Of a DNA stretch of 64,000 nt, positions 13,564-26,600 are shown piece after piece. Position numbers and translations under genes: made by a program. The notes below the pieces were generated by a model. The model was not told where the DNA came from. It saw only the letters and a program-made list of their open reading frames with translations, and did no database searches. This stretch comes from Vespa crabro (taxonomy: Eukaryota; Arthropoda; Insecta; Hymenoptera; Vespidae): positions 7,672,763 to 7,736,762 of the forward strand of contig NC_060959.1 in the NCBI RefSeq assembly GCF_910589235.1. The letters run 5' to 3'. How positions within the stretch are numbered: position 1 is the first letter of the stretch; the number at the start of each line of letters is the position of its first letter.

Positions 13564-14551
13564 CTAATATCGTCAATTCCGATTGCACTCATTTGGATTA
13601 ATTAATTTCTAATTTTTTTGTTCTTTTTTTTTTTTTTTTTTTTTTTTTTAAGTTATAATTAGAACGAACGAATTTAATTATTTAAACAATTGTAAAGATA
13701 TTGGCGTTAGAAATAGATCGATATACTATAGTGTGTGATTTTGTGAACAGTTCCGTTTAAATGGCGATTATTTTTATATTTGTATTATCTTAACATAGAT
13801 TTGTACCATACAGATTTATTTTGTAAAGTATCAGCGCTTTCCATATATTATGAATATCGATCTTGTATATAATATTATAAAACAAAAATACATTTTTTGT
13901 TATTTTTACAATACATTTGGAATGTTCAAGTAGAGAATTCGTATATATAATATATTATGGTAATATAGTAATGGTATTATTTATCTAGCGAAATATGGAC
14001 GGAAATTGTAGTTATTAAAGTTATATAAAAAAAGAAAACATCCGTTAAAAAAAATACAAATATAATATACATTTTAAAAACACTGAATGAAATTAAATAT
14101 TATCTATTCTAGAGTATATAAATGGTAACTGCATATGGTGTATAAAAAGCTTAATTTACGAACACCTTGTAAATATAAATAGTAGATATGGTGCAATAGA
14201 TATCAGCACGATTTACTGTTTATCAACGTAACAATAAATCACTTACTTATTGTACTTACACTTAACATCCGACTTATACGAATTTTAATATAATTATTCT
14301 TTTTTTCGAAAATTATAAATATTGTTTTTAATTCAATTTTTTTTTGTTTTTTTTTTATTTTTTTTATTCTTTTTTTTTTTTTTAAATAAAAAAGATAAAC
14401 AAAATGATTTCGTCAGTCTTCCAAACATACTTCTTGTCGCGCAAGTCGGCTGAGGTAGATATAATGATTAAGTACTAACCATTTCACATTATATCTACAA
14501 ATACTATGGAATAATTCAAATGTCACTTTAAGTATTATATATTTAATGAGA
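13564..14551. other. Convergent 3' intergenic region (Tre1 / Wsck)
   Basis: About 1 kb of AT-rich sequence between the stop codons of two converging genes. It contains long T tracts (13628-13650 and 14340-14385) and ATAAA-like hexamers, as expected for 3' UTRs. No open frame of interest. Confidence 0.6.
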
Positions 14552-16756
14552 TTAATTCAACTCCAATTCAGGAATGTATGGTTCTGTAAATGTAGTGATG
14601 GGACATATACTTAAAGTATTCTGAAAAAAAGAAAAAAAGTATAATCATATTCAAGTAACATTTTTGTTATCAGGATAACTTGATAAGTTATAAATAATAT
14701 AAATTTTTACCAATCTCACAAGCTCGTCAAAAGTTGGTCTTTCTTCTGGATCAACTTGCCAGCATGATAACATCACTTCGTATAACGGATCAGGCATATC
14801 TGGTAATTGTGGTAATCTGATACCTCGTTCAACAGCTTCCTCTACTTCGCTATCAAATTGAAGATTTGAGTAAGGAGTTCCACCCATACTAAGCATTTCC
14901 CATAAAAGTATTCCAAATGCCCAGACAACGCCTGGTTGATGCTTTTTTTTACTAGTAAAACATTCTGTTGCCCTCCAACGAGCATATTTTACATCTTCTA
15001 AGACGTATTTTGCAATACCGTGACCCATGACCTTAGGTATCCAATCATTGGTAATGCCTATACTTCTAGCACATAAATGATTATGAATGATCTTATAATT
15101 TTCAAGATGTTGTAATGCAGATGCAATTGAAGAACCAATAGGTAACATTTGATCAATTGGAAATATTGTTCCAGATCTAGCAGCTAATAATAAATGTTTC
15201 AATATTTGTGGAGGCATTTCTAGAACAACATATAAAGTATCTGATGTTTCACAGGTTCCAACCAAACCAGCAAGATATTTCATTGTTGACGTCTTAATGC
15301 ATACATCTAATTCTCTTAGCATAGCTTGCTTATCTGACGGTTTTAACGAACGATCGGCTATAGTATGAACAACTACAGAAAATGTCTTATCATCTTTTTG
15401 TACTGTACCAGAGTGAACTGTACCAAATCGCCCTCTACGTAAGACTGCATTATCAATTGATAAATTATTTTGTGGTATACTCCAGACTTTGTTTTTCAAT
15501 TCTTGATAATGATTTACCCTTTCTGGTACATCCTCTGGAATATATCCCATGTTATCTACTTCATGCAATGGCCCTTGTAATGTCAATTCTTGTTGCTCTG
15601 GAAGTTTTATTATATGGGCCTTTTCATGACGGCGTCTTACTAAATAAAATATTAATATGGATATAATAAGTAAAGATCCTAAAAGAATAATTCCTATACG
15701 TAAAATAATGACAACAACAGAATCCATTTGATGAAATTCATCTTGTTGAAATTGTTGAATACTGTTGGTAAAATTAGAATAGGAATACTGCACTTCTCCT
15801 TGTGCTCTTGATATAACCACCAATCCTATTTGTGGCATCATTGGTTCAGTTTTTAAAGGAGCATTATAATATCCCCCTATTAATCTTCCATCTCCTACTA
15901 CAAATTTTTTATAATTATGAAAGTCTGATGCATCAAATTCTGCTGTTATATAATAACCTAAACCTTCTTGAAATGACTTTTCATAATTTAAATACATAAC
16001 ATCTGACCCAACCGGAGGTATTGTGCCAGGCTGAACTACTACAACTTGATAAGCGCTTACTGGTCCATTTTCGCTACTTCCCTCAGAAAGCATAACTGTT
16101 GTGGTAGTATTATTTTGATTTAATATTTCTGGTGTAGCTGGTTTATCAGGTGGACCTATGGAGGTCCATTCAGTAACATAAGCTGGTTTACTGATTCCTT
16201 GAGAATTACTTGCAGAAATTGATACATTATACTTAGTACCAGGTTGAAGACCTCTTAAAATAGTACTATTAGATGTGGCACCTTGTACTTGACTTTCTAT
16301 CGGTGATAAATTGTTATAACTGTGCGTTTTAATAGCAACAGCAGTCAGTGTATAAGACGTAATATTTCCATTTGATATATCAGGTGGTTGCCATGTAATT
16401 AAGAAACTATCATCTTTTTGAGGAATTATTTGAATTGCTCTTGGTCTACTGGGACCTACAATTAAATAAATACTTAATAAATAAATACAAAATCAATAAA
16501 TATCTACAAGGAAAATACCTTTTTGTCCAGTCGAATATATACTCATAGCTTCCTGACCTCCACAAAATTTAGATGCATCAGCAGTACATGGAATATTGCA
16601 AGAGTCGGATAAGCCATTTTTACCAAACTTACTACCACAATAACATCTCTGTCCATTCTGTAATCCAGCAAACCTGCAATTATAATAATGTTAATAATAA
16701 TAATAGTAATAATAATAATATATCTTACTTTTATGCTTCTTTTTTATACAATTCCA

Positions 16757-16801
<45 letters not shown>

Positions 16802-16994
16802 CTTACATGTAATCAAGCGAATAACATTGTTTGATACATTCATTAGGGGCAGTAATACGACTTGAAATTAAGGAAGATAAATCAGGATCCACAGCAGGAC
16901 TCTTAAAACAACCTTCATACTCCTGTCCATATACTAAAGTTATACTAAGTAATAATATTATAGTAGCCATATTGATTTTCTTTTTCTTTTTCAT
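14552..16994 (-). CDS. Wsck: WSC-domain receptor pseudokinase Wsck
   Basis: Complete 718-residue type I membrane protein; exons 16807-16994, 16519-16673, 14711-16455 and 14552-14620. Order: signal peptide (ATIILLLSITLVYG); cysteine-rich WSC domain (YEGC.. through FCGG, about residues 25-105), a fold associated with carbohydrate binding; fibronectin III-like region; a membrane-proximal domain resembling that of receptor tyrosine phosphatases (FVVGDGRLIGGYYNAPL); transmembrane helix about 360-386 followed by RRRHEK; and a tyrosine-kinase-like domain about 444-700. Catalytic residues are lost: the VAIK lysine is His (about 478), HRD reads HNH (about 572-574) and DFG reads GHG (about 592-594). 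The glycine loop (RGRFGTVHSG) remains. The architecture matches Drosophila Wsck, which as I recall is also regarded as inactive. A signalling scaffold or allosteric role is inferred. The short last exon was chosen because it restores a conserved-length C-terminus and a clean splice join. Confidence 0.93.
16754..16796. repeat. (TA)n microsatellite in Wsck intron 1
   Basis: TA dinucleotide tract of about 40 bases in the intron between the signal-peptide exon and the second WSC exon. Confidence 0.9.
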
Positions 16995-17896
16995 CGATTA
17001 TTCTGATTACATTTTCAAATAAAACAAAGATAGATATTTAATTTTATACATTTTATATTAATTCATAAATCACACCGCACGAGTTTATGGCATGATGTCA
17101 TATCGAGTATTAGTCAGGTTAAATCTCAAATCATGTTCAAATACTTTGGCAAAAACTTGGTAAGATGACGTTAACGCTCGTAAACTGTTTTCTAATCATA
17201 ATCGATAAATCATATTTTCCAAATACAATATAAAAATATTTATGAATTAAGTTAATAAACTAACTGTTTAGCGTAAACAAAACAATTCACTAACATGATA
17301 CATGCAAATGCATGCGTCATAGCTGAAATAACTTAAGAGCCCTCTAGTATCACTTTTAAAATGGTTCCAAATTTGAAATTGACATATATAATGAAATTTC
17401 TCATATTCATATCTTATTTATTATTTCTTTAATTATTATTATATCATGTTATTTGGAAACTTCAATTTTTAAACAAATAATGTTCATATATACCATAGAA
17501 TAATTTTTACCTTTACTTTTCATCGATTATCGCTTGATGTCCCATCTTGATTTTATAAATGATTCTTTTAAAATTCCAGTGCAACCAACATTAAATATAT
17601 CATATTTGAAATTGACTATATATTAGAATGCAATTATTCTTTATTACCGACAATTGAACATATTCTACATAAATATGGTTTATTTTCATAATATCATTAT
17701 TTACGAAATACTAATAACTATTTTCTAACTTTACGCTAACGATCTGTTAAGACATAAAAGATCTAACGAAGAAATAATGTTATACCACAAAAACCAGCAG
17801 TCGGTCAAGTAGATTATTTCTTTATGCATTTTTGGCGCCTCATTCCATAAACTAAACTATTGCAATCATTTCGTGATTCAATATATATATATATAT

Positions 17897-17953
<57 letters not shown>

Positions 17954-20660
17954 TATACACACACATACTACATATTATATAACTAATCGTCACGTCTAGG
18001 CAGCAAAGAATCGTTTTATTATATTTAGAATAAAAATTGTTATGGGTACAATTGATTGGTTCATGCGATCTCATCTGTGATATTACTTGTGATAATACAT
18101 TATGGTTTATTTTGCTGTATCATCCAAGGATATACAAAAGTAGATATTAAAATGACTACTTTCTAAAAAGTGTACACTGAACATATTGCATATTAAAAGT
18201 CATATTTCTGAGAATGTATGCAAATTAACTCGATTATAATGCACTAGATGCATGGGTACTTTCACATATGTAGTTATTTGCTAAATAGCTTAATAGTATA
18301 ATATGATATATTGTGTATAATGATAATACACTAGAACCCAAAAACTATGCTATGATGTATGCGAACAAGTATTTTTATGCCGTACTTAACCAAATTAATA
18401 GAACGTTAATTTAAAACATATGTAGCTATATCATTGAATTGCATCAGAAAGATTTATAAACATAAATTATCTAATATGTTGTTGTTGCTGTTATAATAAA
18501 ATAAAATACAAGAAAAAAAAAGAAAAAAAAGGAAAAAAAAAAGAAAAAAAAGGAAAAAAAAAAAGAAAAAGTAAATATTTTCAATGCATATGAATTCTGT
18601 GCACTGTTATGTATGCATGTATGTTTGTATGTATATAGAACAAGTAAAAATATTGAAATTCAACTATTTTTCATAGTACCATTCAAATAGAACAATTACA
18701 CAAACTTTGGTGATATCGGTTTAAATGTTATAAATGTATACCTTTCCATATTATGGAAATTTTTACGTGGGATATAACATAATACGCTTGGAAGTTTTAT
18801 ATATTACCAGTAATTTGTGTGATGGCTAGGAAGACCAAACACAATGTCAAATCTTTTACGTGATTATAAAGAAAATAATTCTTTTTTTGACTTCTTATGA
18901 AAAGAAATTTCACATATGAAACTATTCTACATTTACAAGATATATCAATAAAATCTGGCAAAGAAATATATATCGTATGCCCTATATATCAATTATCACT
19001 TATAATATACAACCAATTTTAATGAATTTGAATAAAATGAAACATTGCATAACTTATATACATTGATATTGTTTAACGTGATTTAGATAACCTGGCATTA
19101 TTTTTTTCCCCAGGTAACTTTTAACAAAATATATTACACAACTTTCAATTCAGCTATATACATAGATAAGCATCATTTTCAAGCGGTATAATAATCATTA
19201 AGTCTGCTTATACGCTTATTCATCTCTTTTTCACTTTGGTATTTACATCAGTTATGCTTGGATACTGTCCAAAAAAAAATTTGTAGAATTTTATATTATC
19301 TGTTCATATATGCACATATCTTTTAAAATAAAGTCATAAAAGAAGATAAGTATTGTTAATTATACTGCTTGTATAGATTTGATAATTTTAATATTAAAGA
19401 ATATATAATTATATTTCTGTACAGATATGTGCTTAATGACAAATTCAGCTGTCCTTTTAATACTTTTGGACAACAGTGTTTTCAAACCAATATGTAATTA
19501 AAAATGTAAAAAACGCAAAGAATAGCGAGTCAAATTTTTGTTGACTCAAATTCTGACTTACGATGTTCTCTAAAAATCTTATTGTAAAAACATTGATTTG
19601 CAAAATATAGGAGGTGATAGAAATGATGACAAATTTAGGAAAGGGAATGGTTCCTTGTAAAAAAAAAAAAAAGAAAAAAGAAAAAAATAAAACAAATATT
19701 CAAATAATAAATTTTCTTAATATAAATCTTTATTTTGGAGAGAAATGGCTTTGTTTTAGAACATGCATGCACTTCAATTCAAACTAATACCATATATAGA
19801 TAATAATAATGCATTGACATCTACATTTCTGATATTCTTCTTAAATAATTATATAACAAAACAAAAGGATACACCTCTTAAATTTTACAATTGAGTTGAG
19901 TTATGTATGTTCTAAGTTTTCAAAGTCATTTTTCCCGAAAATTAAGAGATCTTTACATTTACATCAAAAAAGTTTTATCGTATATTTTCAAGCTATTTTT
20001 TTTCACAAGGAACCAGCAATATTATCATCCAATTCCTGTTTTCACTACAGCTACTTCCAATTCTTGGAGAAGAAAATCTTCTACTGTAGTATGGTTTATA
20101 ATATTTCAAAATTTGATGAAATATTATGAATAGAATAATTACAGAAAATGTAAATATCATTCGTACTATTCTCTAAACAATCTTTTATATCTACATCGTG
20201 GATACAGAAGAAAATATCTTTTTTAAAATCATACTTCAATTCTAGAGTGATAATTAAAAATATATTGAATAATACATTGCATTCCAAATTGTCTCCAATT
20301 TTGCAAAAGTTTTTTTATACTTGAGATTTAAATCTTTTTTAATATTTCAAATGGCATGTAGAAATACGATTATTATCTAAAAATTAAGAGTTAATTAGTA
20401 TAGTTACATCTTATGATGTAATAGAGAATCATTTCAAGGTCCTTTGTTTTCATTAACCATACTAAGAGAGAATTTTCTTCTTTTAACACATAATTTTCAT
20501 TCATACTAAAAATTCTCTTCTCATCCCTTCTACATTCTCAATAACAGCATTCAAACTCTTAAGTTTGTCTTATCGCTGTAACCTATGACATAACTATATT
20601 TTATATGATGCAACGCCCTCCTTTTGTACTTTCATAGTACAAAGTAATTTCTGAATAATT
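16995..20660. other. Spacer between Wsck 5' end and pps 3' end, probably including pps 3' UTR
   Basis: No coding gene seen. The right part (about 18.5-20.66 kb, read on the minus strand) may be a long 3' UTR of the pps gene. The left part should hold the Wsck promoter just upstream of 16994. A (TA)n block lies at about 17878-17945 and an A-rich AAAAAGAAAA-type tract at 18505-18570. Open frames are short and without domains. Confidence 0.5.
17878..17946. repeat. (TA)n microsatellite
   Basis: About 65 bases of TA repeat with a few interruptions, passing into CACACA. Confidence 0.93.
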
Positions 20661-23600
20661 TTATTCCGATGGTCCTTGACCCCATCTCGACTTTGTCCTT
20701 GGAGTTTTAACTGCAGGAGATGAACTATCATCTTCGCATACTTTTCGTTTTACACTTAACACAATACCACTTTTATGAGCGTACTTCGATCGCGGCATCA
20801 TTTTTGACATGCTGTCCATTGTCGGTGGTGTTGAAGGAAATGCAGGAAAATCTTCATCTTCAAGACCCGGTGGTTTTGGTTGTTCAGGTGCGAAGGTCTT
20901 CTTAAATGAGGTTTCCACATGAGCAATGGGAGGTGACAACATAGGCTGATGAAGCGTAGGAGACGCCGTCAAATTACCACATTGCGTAGACGGAACAGGA
21001 GATGTTTGCGTTATTAGATTTGTTCCAGAAGGCGTTATAGGTGATATAGGCACATTGGGTACATTAGATACTGCCGATGCTGCTGCGACAGCGGCTAATT
21101 CCTCTTCAGCTTTTCTTATCAGATCTAAATCGCTGAGTGAACTCAGTGTACTTTTGCTTTCTTTCGAAAGAGCAGTCTGTGGAACAGCATCCGTGAAAGG
21201 TGCCTTTTCGGAATTTCCTTTGCCTAAATTTGGTCCTTTGGCTTGAGAAGGTGAAGAGTATTTTTCTGAATTTTGATAAACCGTAGAATTAACGGTAGTC
21301 AAAAATGTAGCACTAGGCTTAGATGGTAGATAAGGATCCACTTTTGAGGATTCTTGTCGTTTAACGTTCGCAAGTATCTCTTGTAAATTTGGCGGTATTG
21401 TTATATCCGAAACTTTATCGAGAATTGGTTGGGCAAATTTCGAAATTCCTGGAGGTGGTGGCGTAAACGAACGTGTATCGGATGGGCTATAAGCTTCTTC
21501 GGAATCCTTTGTATTAGGAGGATCTAATCCCAAACCCTGAAAATAAAGGAAAATCGTTATATTTGATAAATATTATAAAAAATCAGAAATTTATAACGTA
21601 CGTACAAATAAAGCCATTGATATCAAGCTACATAGACTATATAAGAAAGATTAAAGTGTCTTTTGTTTAACGAAATTAAAAATAATTCTTTTATATCACG
21701 TTAAATAAATGATATGCATTTACATATACACATTATACTATTATATAACAAAAATAAAAGCTAATATTTCTGTATCAATTATTTTTTTGTAAGAATACAC
21801 ATTGATATATGATGACGATTGCATAACACATTTTATTCTGTACATTATAATTTAATGAAATAATTGAAAAAAAAAGAAAAAGAAAAAAAAAAAAGAAAAA
21901 AAAATCTACGCAGCTTGAGGATAGGAATAGGATGCCATGAATAGATGCAAACAGTTTATTTACAATGGGGTAATAGGAGAAACAGTAACAATTGCATTTA
22001 AAAAAAAATATAATTATCAGTGCTCTCACCGGCAGAGTAGGTGTCGCGTCATTGAGAAACGAAGAGCTAATGTTTTGTATTTGTTGTTTTTGTTCTTCTA
22101 TTTGTCTATTTAATTCATCCATCTTTCTCTGTAATTCTGTAGAATTTTTTGCCGATGATAATACATCTGTAGTATCGTGTATAACCGTTTGTGTATTCGT
22201 AACATCTTCATCCATTTCACCTGGACTGTAAGGTTCATCGCCATCGTCATCTAGCGTTTTAAGTGGTGACGGGATTAAATCAATCTTCGAAGATAATTCC
22301 GGTACAATTTTACATATTGCAGCACTATCTATTACTGATTTTGACATCCCAATATGTGCCTTATTTAAAGTTTCTAAAGTCATTTGCGTTACTGCTTGTT
22401 TATCTTTCATGGTATCGGTTGCACTTGCTTTATATCCCATAGGAGAGGCTGGTGGTGTAGTGGAAGAAGTTTTATCTTTCGAAGTACCCACTAATGGTGG
22501 CGTATAACTACGATCGGGATCTTTTTTCTGTATTTTTGCTGCAACTACCGGAGGTATAGTGGTCAAACGTTTCTTTCTATTGCGTACTATAATACCAAGA
22601 AGCAAATGCGGTCTATTTTCTTCAAAACCAGGACCGGTGAGAGGTAATAAAACTCGCGGTATTGTGCTTTGGTTTGAAAAGGGCATTATATAAAAATCTT
22701 TTATATTTTTGGAAACATTACCAACGACGCCTAATCGACTTCTACTATTTAAATAACTGTATAAAGTTATATAAGGAATCTTTTCCTCGTCGTTCGCTGC
22801 CGTTAACCTTATAACAAGAATTTCTTTAGATCCAGTCTTCTTCATCTTCGAAATGTAATCCCATACAGTTTCATGACTTATTCTACCAACAACATCTACT
22901 GTATCTGGAAGATCGTTCATTAGATCCCTGGCATGACCACTCACTTCTTGGGCCGTGATAAAAAACTTAGCAACATCCACCATGTTAACAAATCCTCGCC
23001 AGACTGTTTGCCATGATGTTTTCGAAATATCCTTTTCTATCTCCGGATCGGTATATCTTTCGGGTTCTTCATTAATGTCCGGTGTTTTGATCGTAACTGT
23101 AGAACTCGGTTCTCTATCAGATACATCAGAATCATTACCATCTATGGTATTTGTCGTAGCTTCATCTTCTATATGCCTCCACAAACGATCCTCTATCGGT
23201 TTATCGGCTATGGGTGGTGTAGGCTCTTTCTTCTTTTCTATTTCTTTCTTACGTCCTTGTTCTTTCTTATCCCCATTCTTTCCTTCCTTCAACGATTCAT
23301 TACGATTCCGCACTTTCGTCCAACCACCTTTATGCTTTTCTTTCTCATTTTGATATTTTTCCTTTTCCCTCTCTCTATCCTTAATCTTTTCTCTATCTTT
23401 ATTTCTTTGTTTATCCTTGTCCTTCTCGCGTTCCTTATCTTTCTCTCGTCTACTCTCCTTACTTTTAGCCTTTCTATCCCTACTTCGTTCTCTCGCCTTA
23501 CTATAATCCCTATCTCGTTTGTGACGATGTCTGCTTCTACTTGTACTCCTTTCTCGTCCTTCCTTATCCCTTAATCTTCCACCATCTCTGGTACCTTCCC

Positions 23601-26600
23601 GTTCTTTATCCTTTTTTCTACCCTCCTCGCCATTCTTCGATCTTTTCATTTCGGACGTCAATTTTATTCTCTCTCCGTCTTCTCTTTCCTTACTCGTATC
23701 GATAGAACTAATACTGTCGCCACTGTTCAAAGCAGTCACTATATCTTGCACCGGTGTTTTTGGATCCACTAAACCAATACCACCATCATTTTCTATAATC
23801 TGTTCGCCTTTATGTGTTTTTACCACTATAGACTTTGCTTGTGCCATTAAATCTAATTCATTTTTCTTGATCATCTCTAATTGATGTTTAGTCTCTTTTT
23901 CTCGCCACTCGGCTAATTCTTGACTGGCCATTTCGTCTGGGCTTAATCTTACAACCGCGTCCGGAGCTAATGATTTATCAGCAATTTTTCTAAATAATGT
24001 TAAATTCTTTGTATCTTTTATATTGAATACAAGACTCCTGTATTTAGCTTTATACTTTGCCCCTGTATCTTTGAAATATTTGTACATTTCTATTTCTATA
24101 TTAAAAGCTAAATCAGCGATTTCATCGTCGGATAGCTTTAAATCTTCCGTTTCTTTTATACGACTTGACAAAAGCTCCGTCAATGTTTTTCGAATGTTCA
24201 ATCGTATTGGTTCAGTTTCAGGCTTCTTAACAATTGGTACTTTAACCTGTTGTTTCGGTTGGGGCGTTAGCACCTTTACTTCTTGTTTCTTATTCTGTGC
24301 TTGTTTCTGTGTAGTCGTTCCTTGTGCTTTTGCTTGAGGCGATGATGCGGGTCTTATAGTCGTTTGTTTTAAAATCAAATTGCCCTTACTCGTAGTATCA
24401 AGAAAAGTTTGTTTCAGTTGATGCGGTTTATTGTGCAATGTACTTGTTTGTGGTTGTTGTGCACCAGCAATCGTCGTAATTTTTTTACTACTAGCTATTA
24501 AAATCGTTTGTTTAGAACCTGGTATATTGGTATAAACCATTTTTGGTATTGCTTGTGCTTTAGCAGCTAATAATTGTGGAGATTTTCCAGGTTTGTTTAA
24601 TCGTTGTGCAGGTAAAACCGTAACCGTTTTCCCTCCTATTTCTACTTGGCTAAGACTATCCGCTCGTACAGCCTCGAAGGTTGGATTTTCTTTCAACCAT
24701 GTCTTTAAATTCGATCTTTTAGGTGCTTCCGTACCTGTAAGGAGTCTTCCAGTTCTTCTTTCAAAAACAATTACTCTGGCATCCGCCTTTGCTTTGGCTA
24801 TTCCCAAAGGCGATTGTTTCAATGTCTTTGAATTGGAACTCGTTGCCACAGGTTTGTCCTTAGTTAATGTTTCTTGGGCATGTGCAAGGATGCACGCATC
24901 CGAACAATAAATACTAGAATTCCTAGCTTCTTTTTTGCATACTACGCATTGAGTGGTACCTGAAATTCGTACAATATTATGATCGTGAGACGATGCAGAA
25001 GATAACGGTGCATCTTTTGTTGGGGAAAGAGAATGTTGGGATGTTTCTTCCTCCATCAAGGATGAAGAATCCTCCATAAACGAATTTTGCCGTTGTCTCT
25101 CTCTTCCTGACATTAACTGCGTATTTATTTTCACTTTATTGTCATCTGCCTTTTTCTTTAAACAATTAGGACAAACCCATTCTATACCTTTCTCTTCCAT
25201 TTGTTGTCCCATTGCTTTACTGACGTGTACGCATTTTCCATGGAACCAATCTTCGCAAACATCGCAACATATCATAAAACGATTATTATGGGGTCGCTTA
25301 CAAATACACCACAATCTATCAGGGTCGTCTTCTGAATCTGAATTTTCCTCTTCTTCGTCATCCTCATCATCATCGTCTTCATTTTGCTCACTTATATTCA
25401 ATCTTAGATCTTCTTTACGTTCTAAATGACTTTGAACGGTTGGTGATTCATATTTTTCAGGTTTCTTGATAGGTTCTGGAGTCCTTTGCACAACAATTTC
25501 TGATTTTGCTTGTAATCGTTTGCTCCTTGTTGCTGGAGCCTCTATTGGTGGTAAAGTTATTACACGTCCGCCACGAACTATTTGTATAGGTTCTTTATCA
25601 TCTCTAATATTTTTTTTCGTTACTTCAGGTATAATATTTGTTGATATTTGTGCCCCTGTATCTAGTGATTTAGTTGTTAATTCCTGATTAATTGTTGTTT
25701 CCCGTGAAGAAACATGTGTAGGAGTTGATGTTAATGACGTAGATGGTACAGATTGATCTACCAAAGGAGCCTAAAAAGGAAAACCGTTAAATGAATATCA
25801 CGTTATTAATATTAAAACTCTGTGAAGATAATAAATATATAAAAAAAAAAAAACCAGCATACATGATCTCCTAAATCAACTCCAAGTTCTTCTTGTAATA
25901 ATAATGCTTCTGCTAGTAACTCCTCATCATGTTTATTGGCTTCCATTTCTAATGTAGCTAAAAGATGTTCTTCCCCTTCTATGCCACCTTTAATAATTAA
26001 ATATATTATAAATAATTTTGTAACATAGACATGATGTGTATTATATACATTGTATACATTATTATAAACTTCTTATAAAATAATTCTATTAAAACTCTTG
26101 ACAATATTAAAAATTATGTTTCCTGTCGAATATCATAAATATTATTTTACACTTGTTTGTGTAACTTTATGAAAAGAATTTCATTGATGGCATGATAACG
26201 AAACTTACTATGTTTAGTGATAATATGATTTGACACAGTAGGTAGTGCCATGGCTTGATCAATCATTTGTGATGAGGTAGTAACTAAGAAAATATAATAT
26301 TTTTAAATAAATATAAATATTATTCGAGAGACGAAACTAAAAATGTACAAAATAAAATGAGAAAAAGGAGATTGTATTTCCTAACTGAAGAATAAGAATT
26401 TTCTTGGTGTTACACGTACTTAAGGATGGTTGTAATTCCTCATCTGGGTCTGCCTTTGAATCTGTTTTTTGAGTTTCGTTTTCTCCTTTCAATACATTTT
26501 CCGTCACATTTTCAATACTTGAATGACGTTCGACTTGAGATACGTCTTCTTCTAACGTATTTGTTACCAAAGTTTTCGTTGTATATTCTGAATCTGAACT

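Noticed and set aside
21775..22029. C-terminal extension of the large pps frame past the donor at 22030
   Set aside because: Encodes a Phe-rich low-complexity tail through an A-rich tract, while splicing to 21536 gives an in-frame, Pro/Ser-rich conserved-looking C-terminus.
22955..25687. Several plus-strand frames of 70-130 codons inside the pps exon
   Set aside because: They are antisense shadows of the large pps exon, explained by its codon composition.
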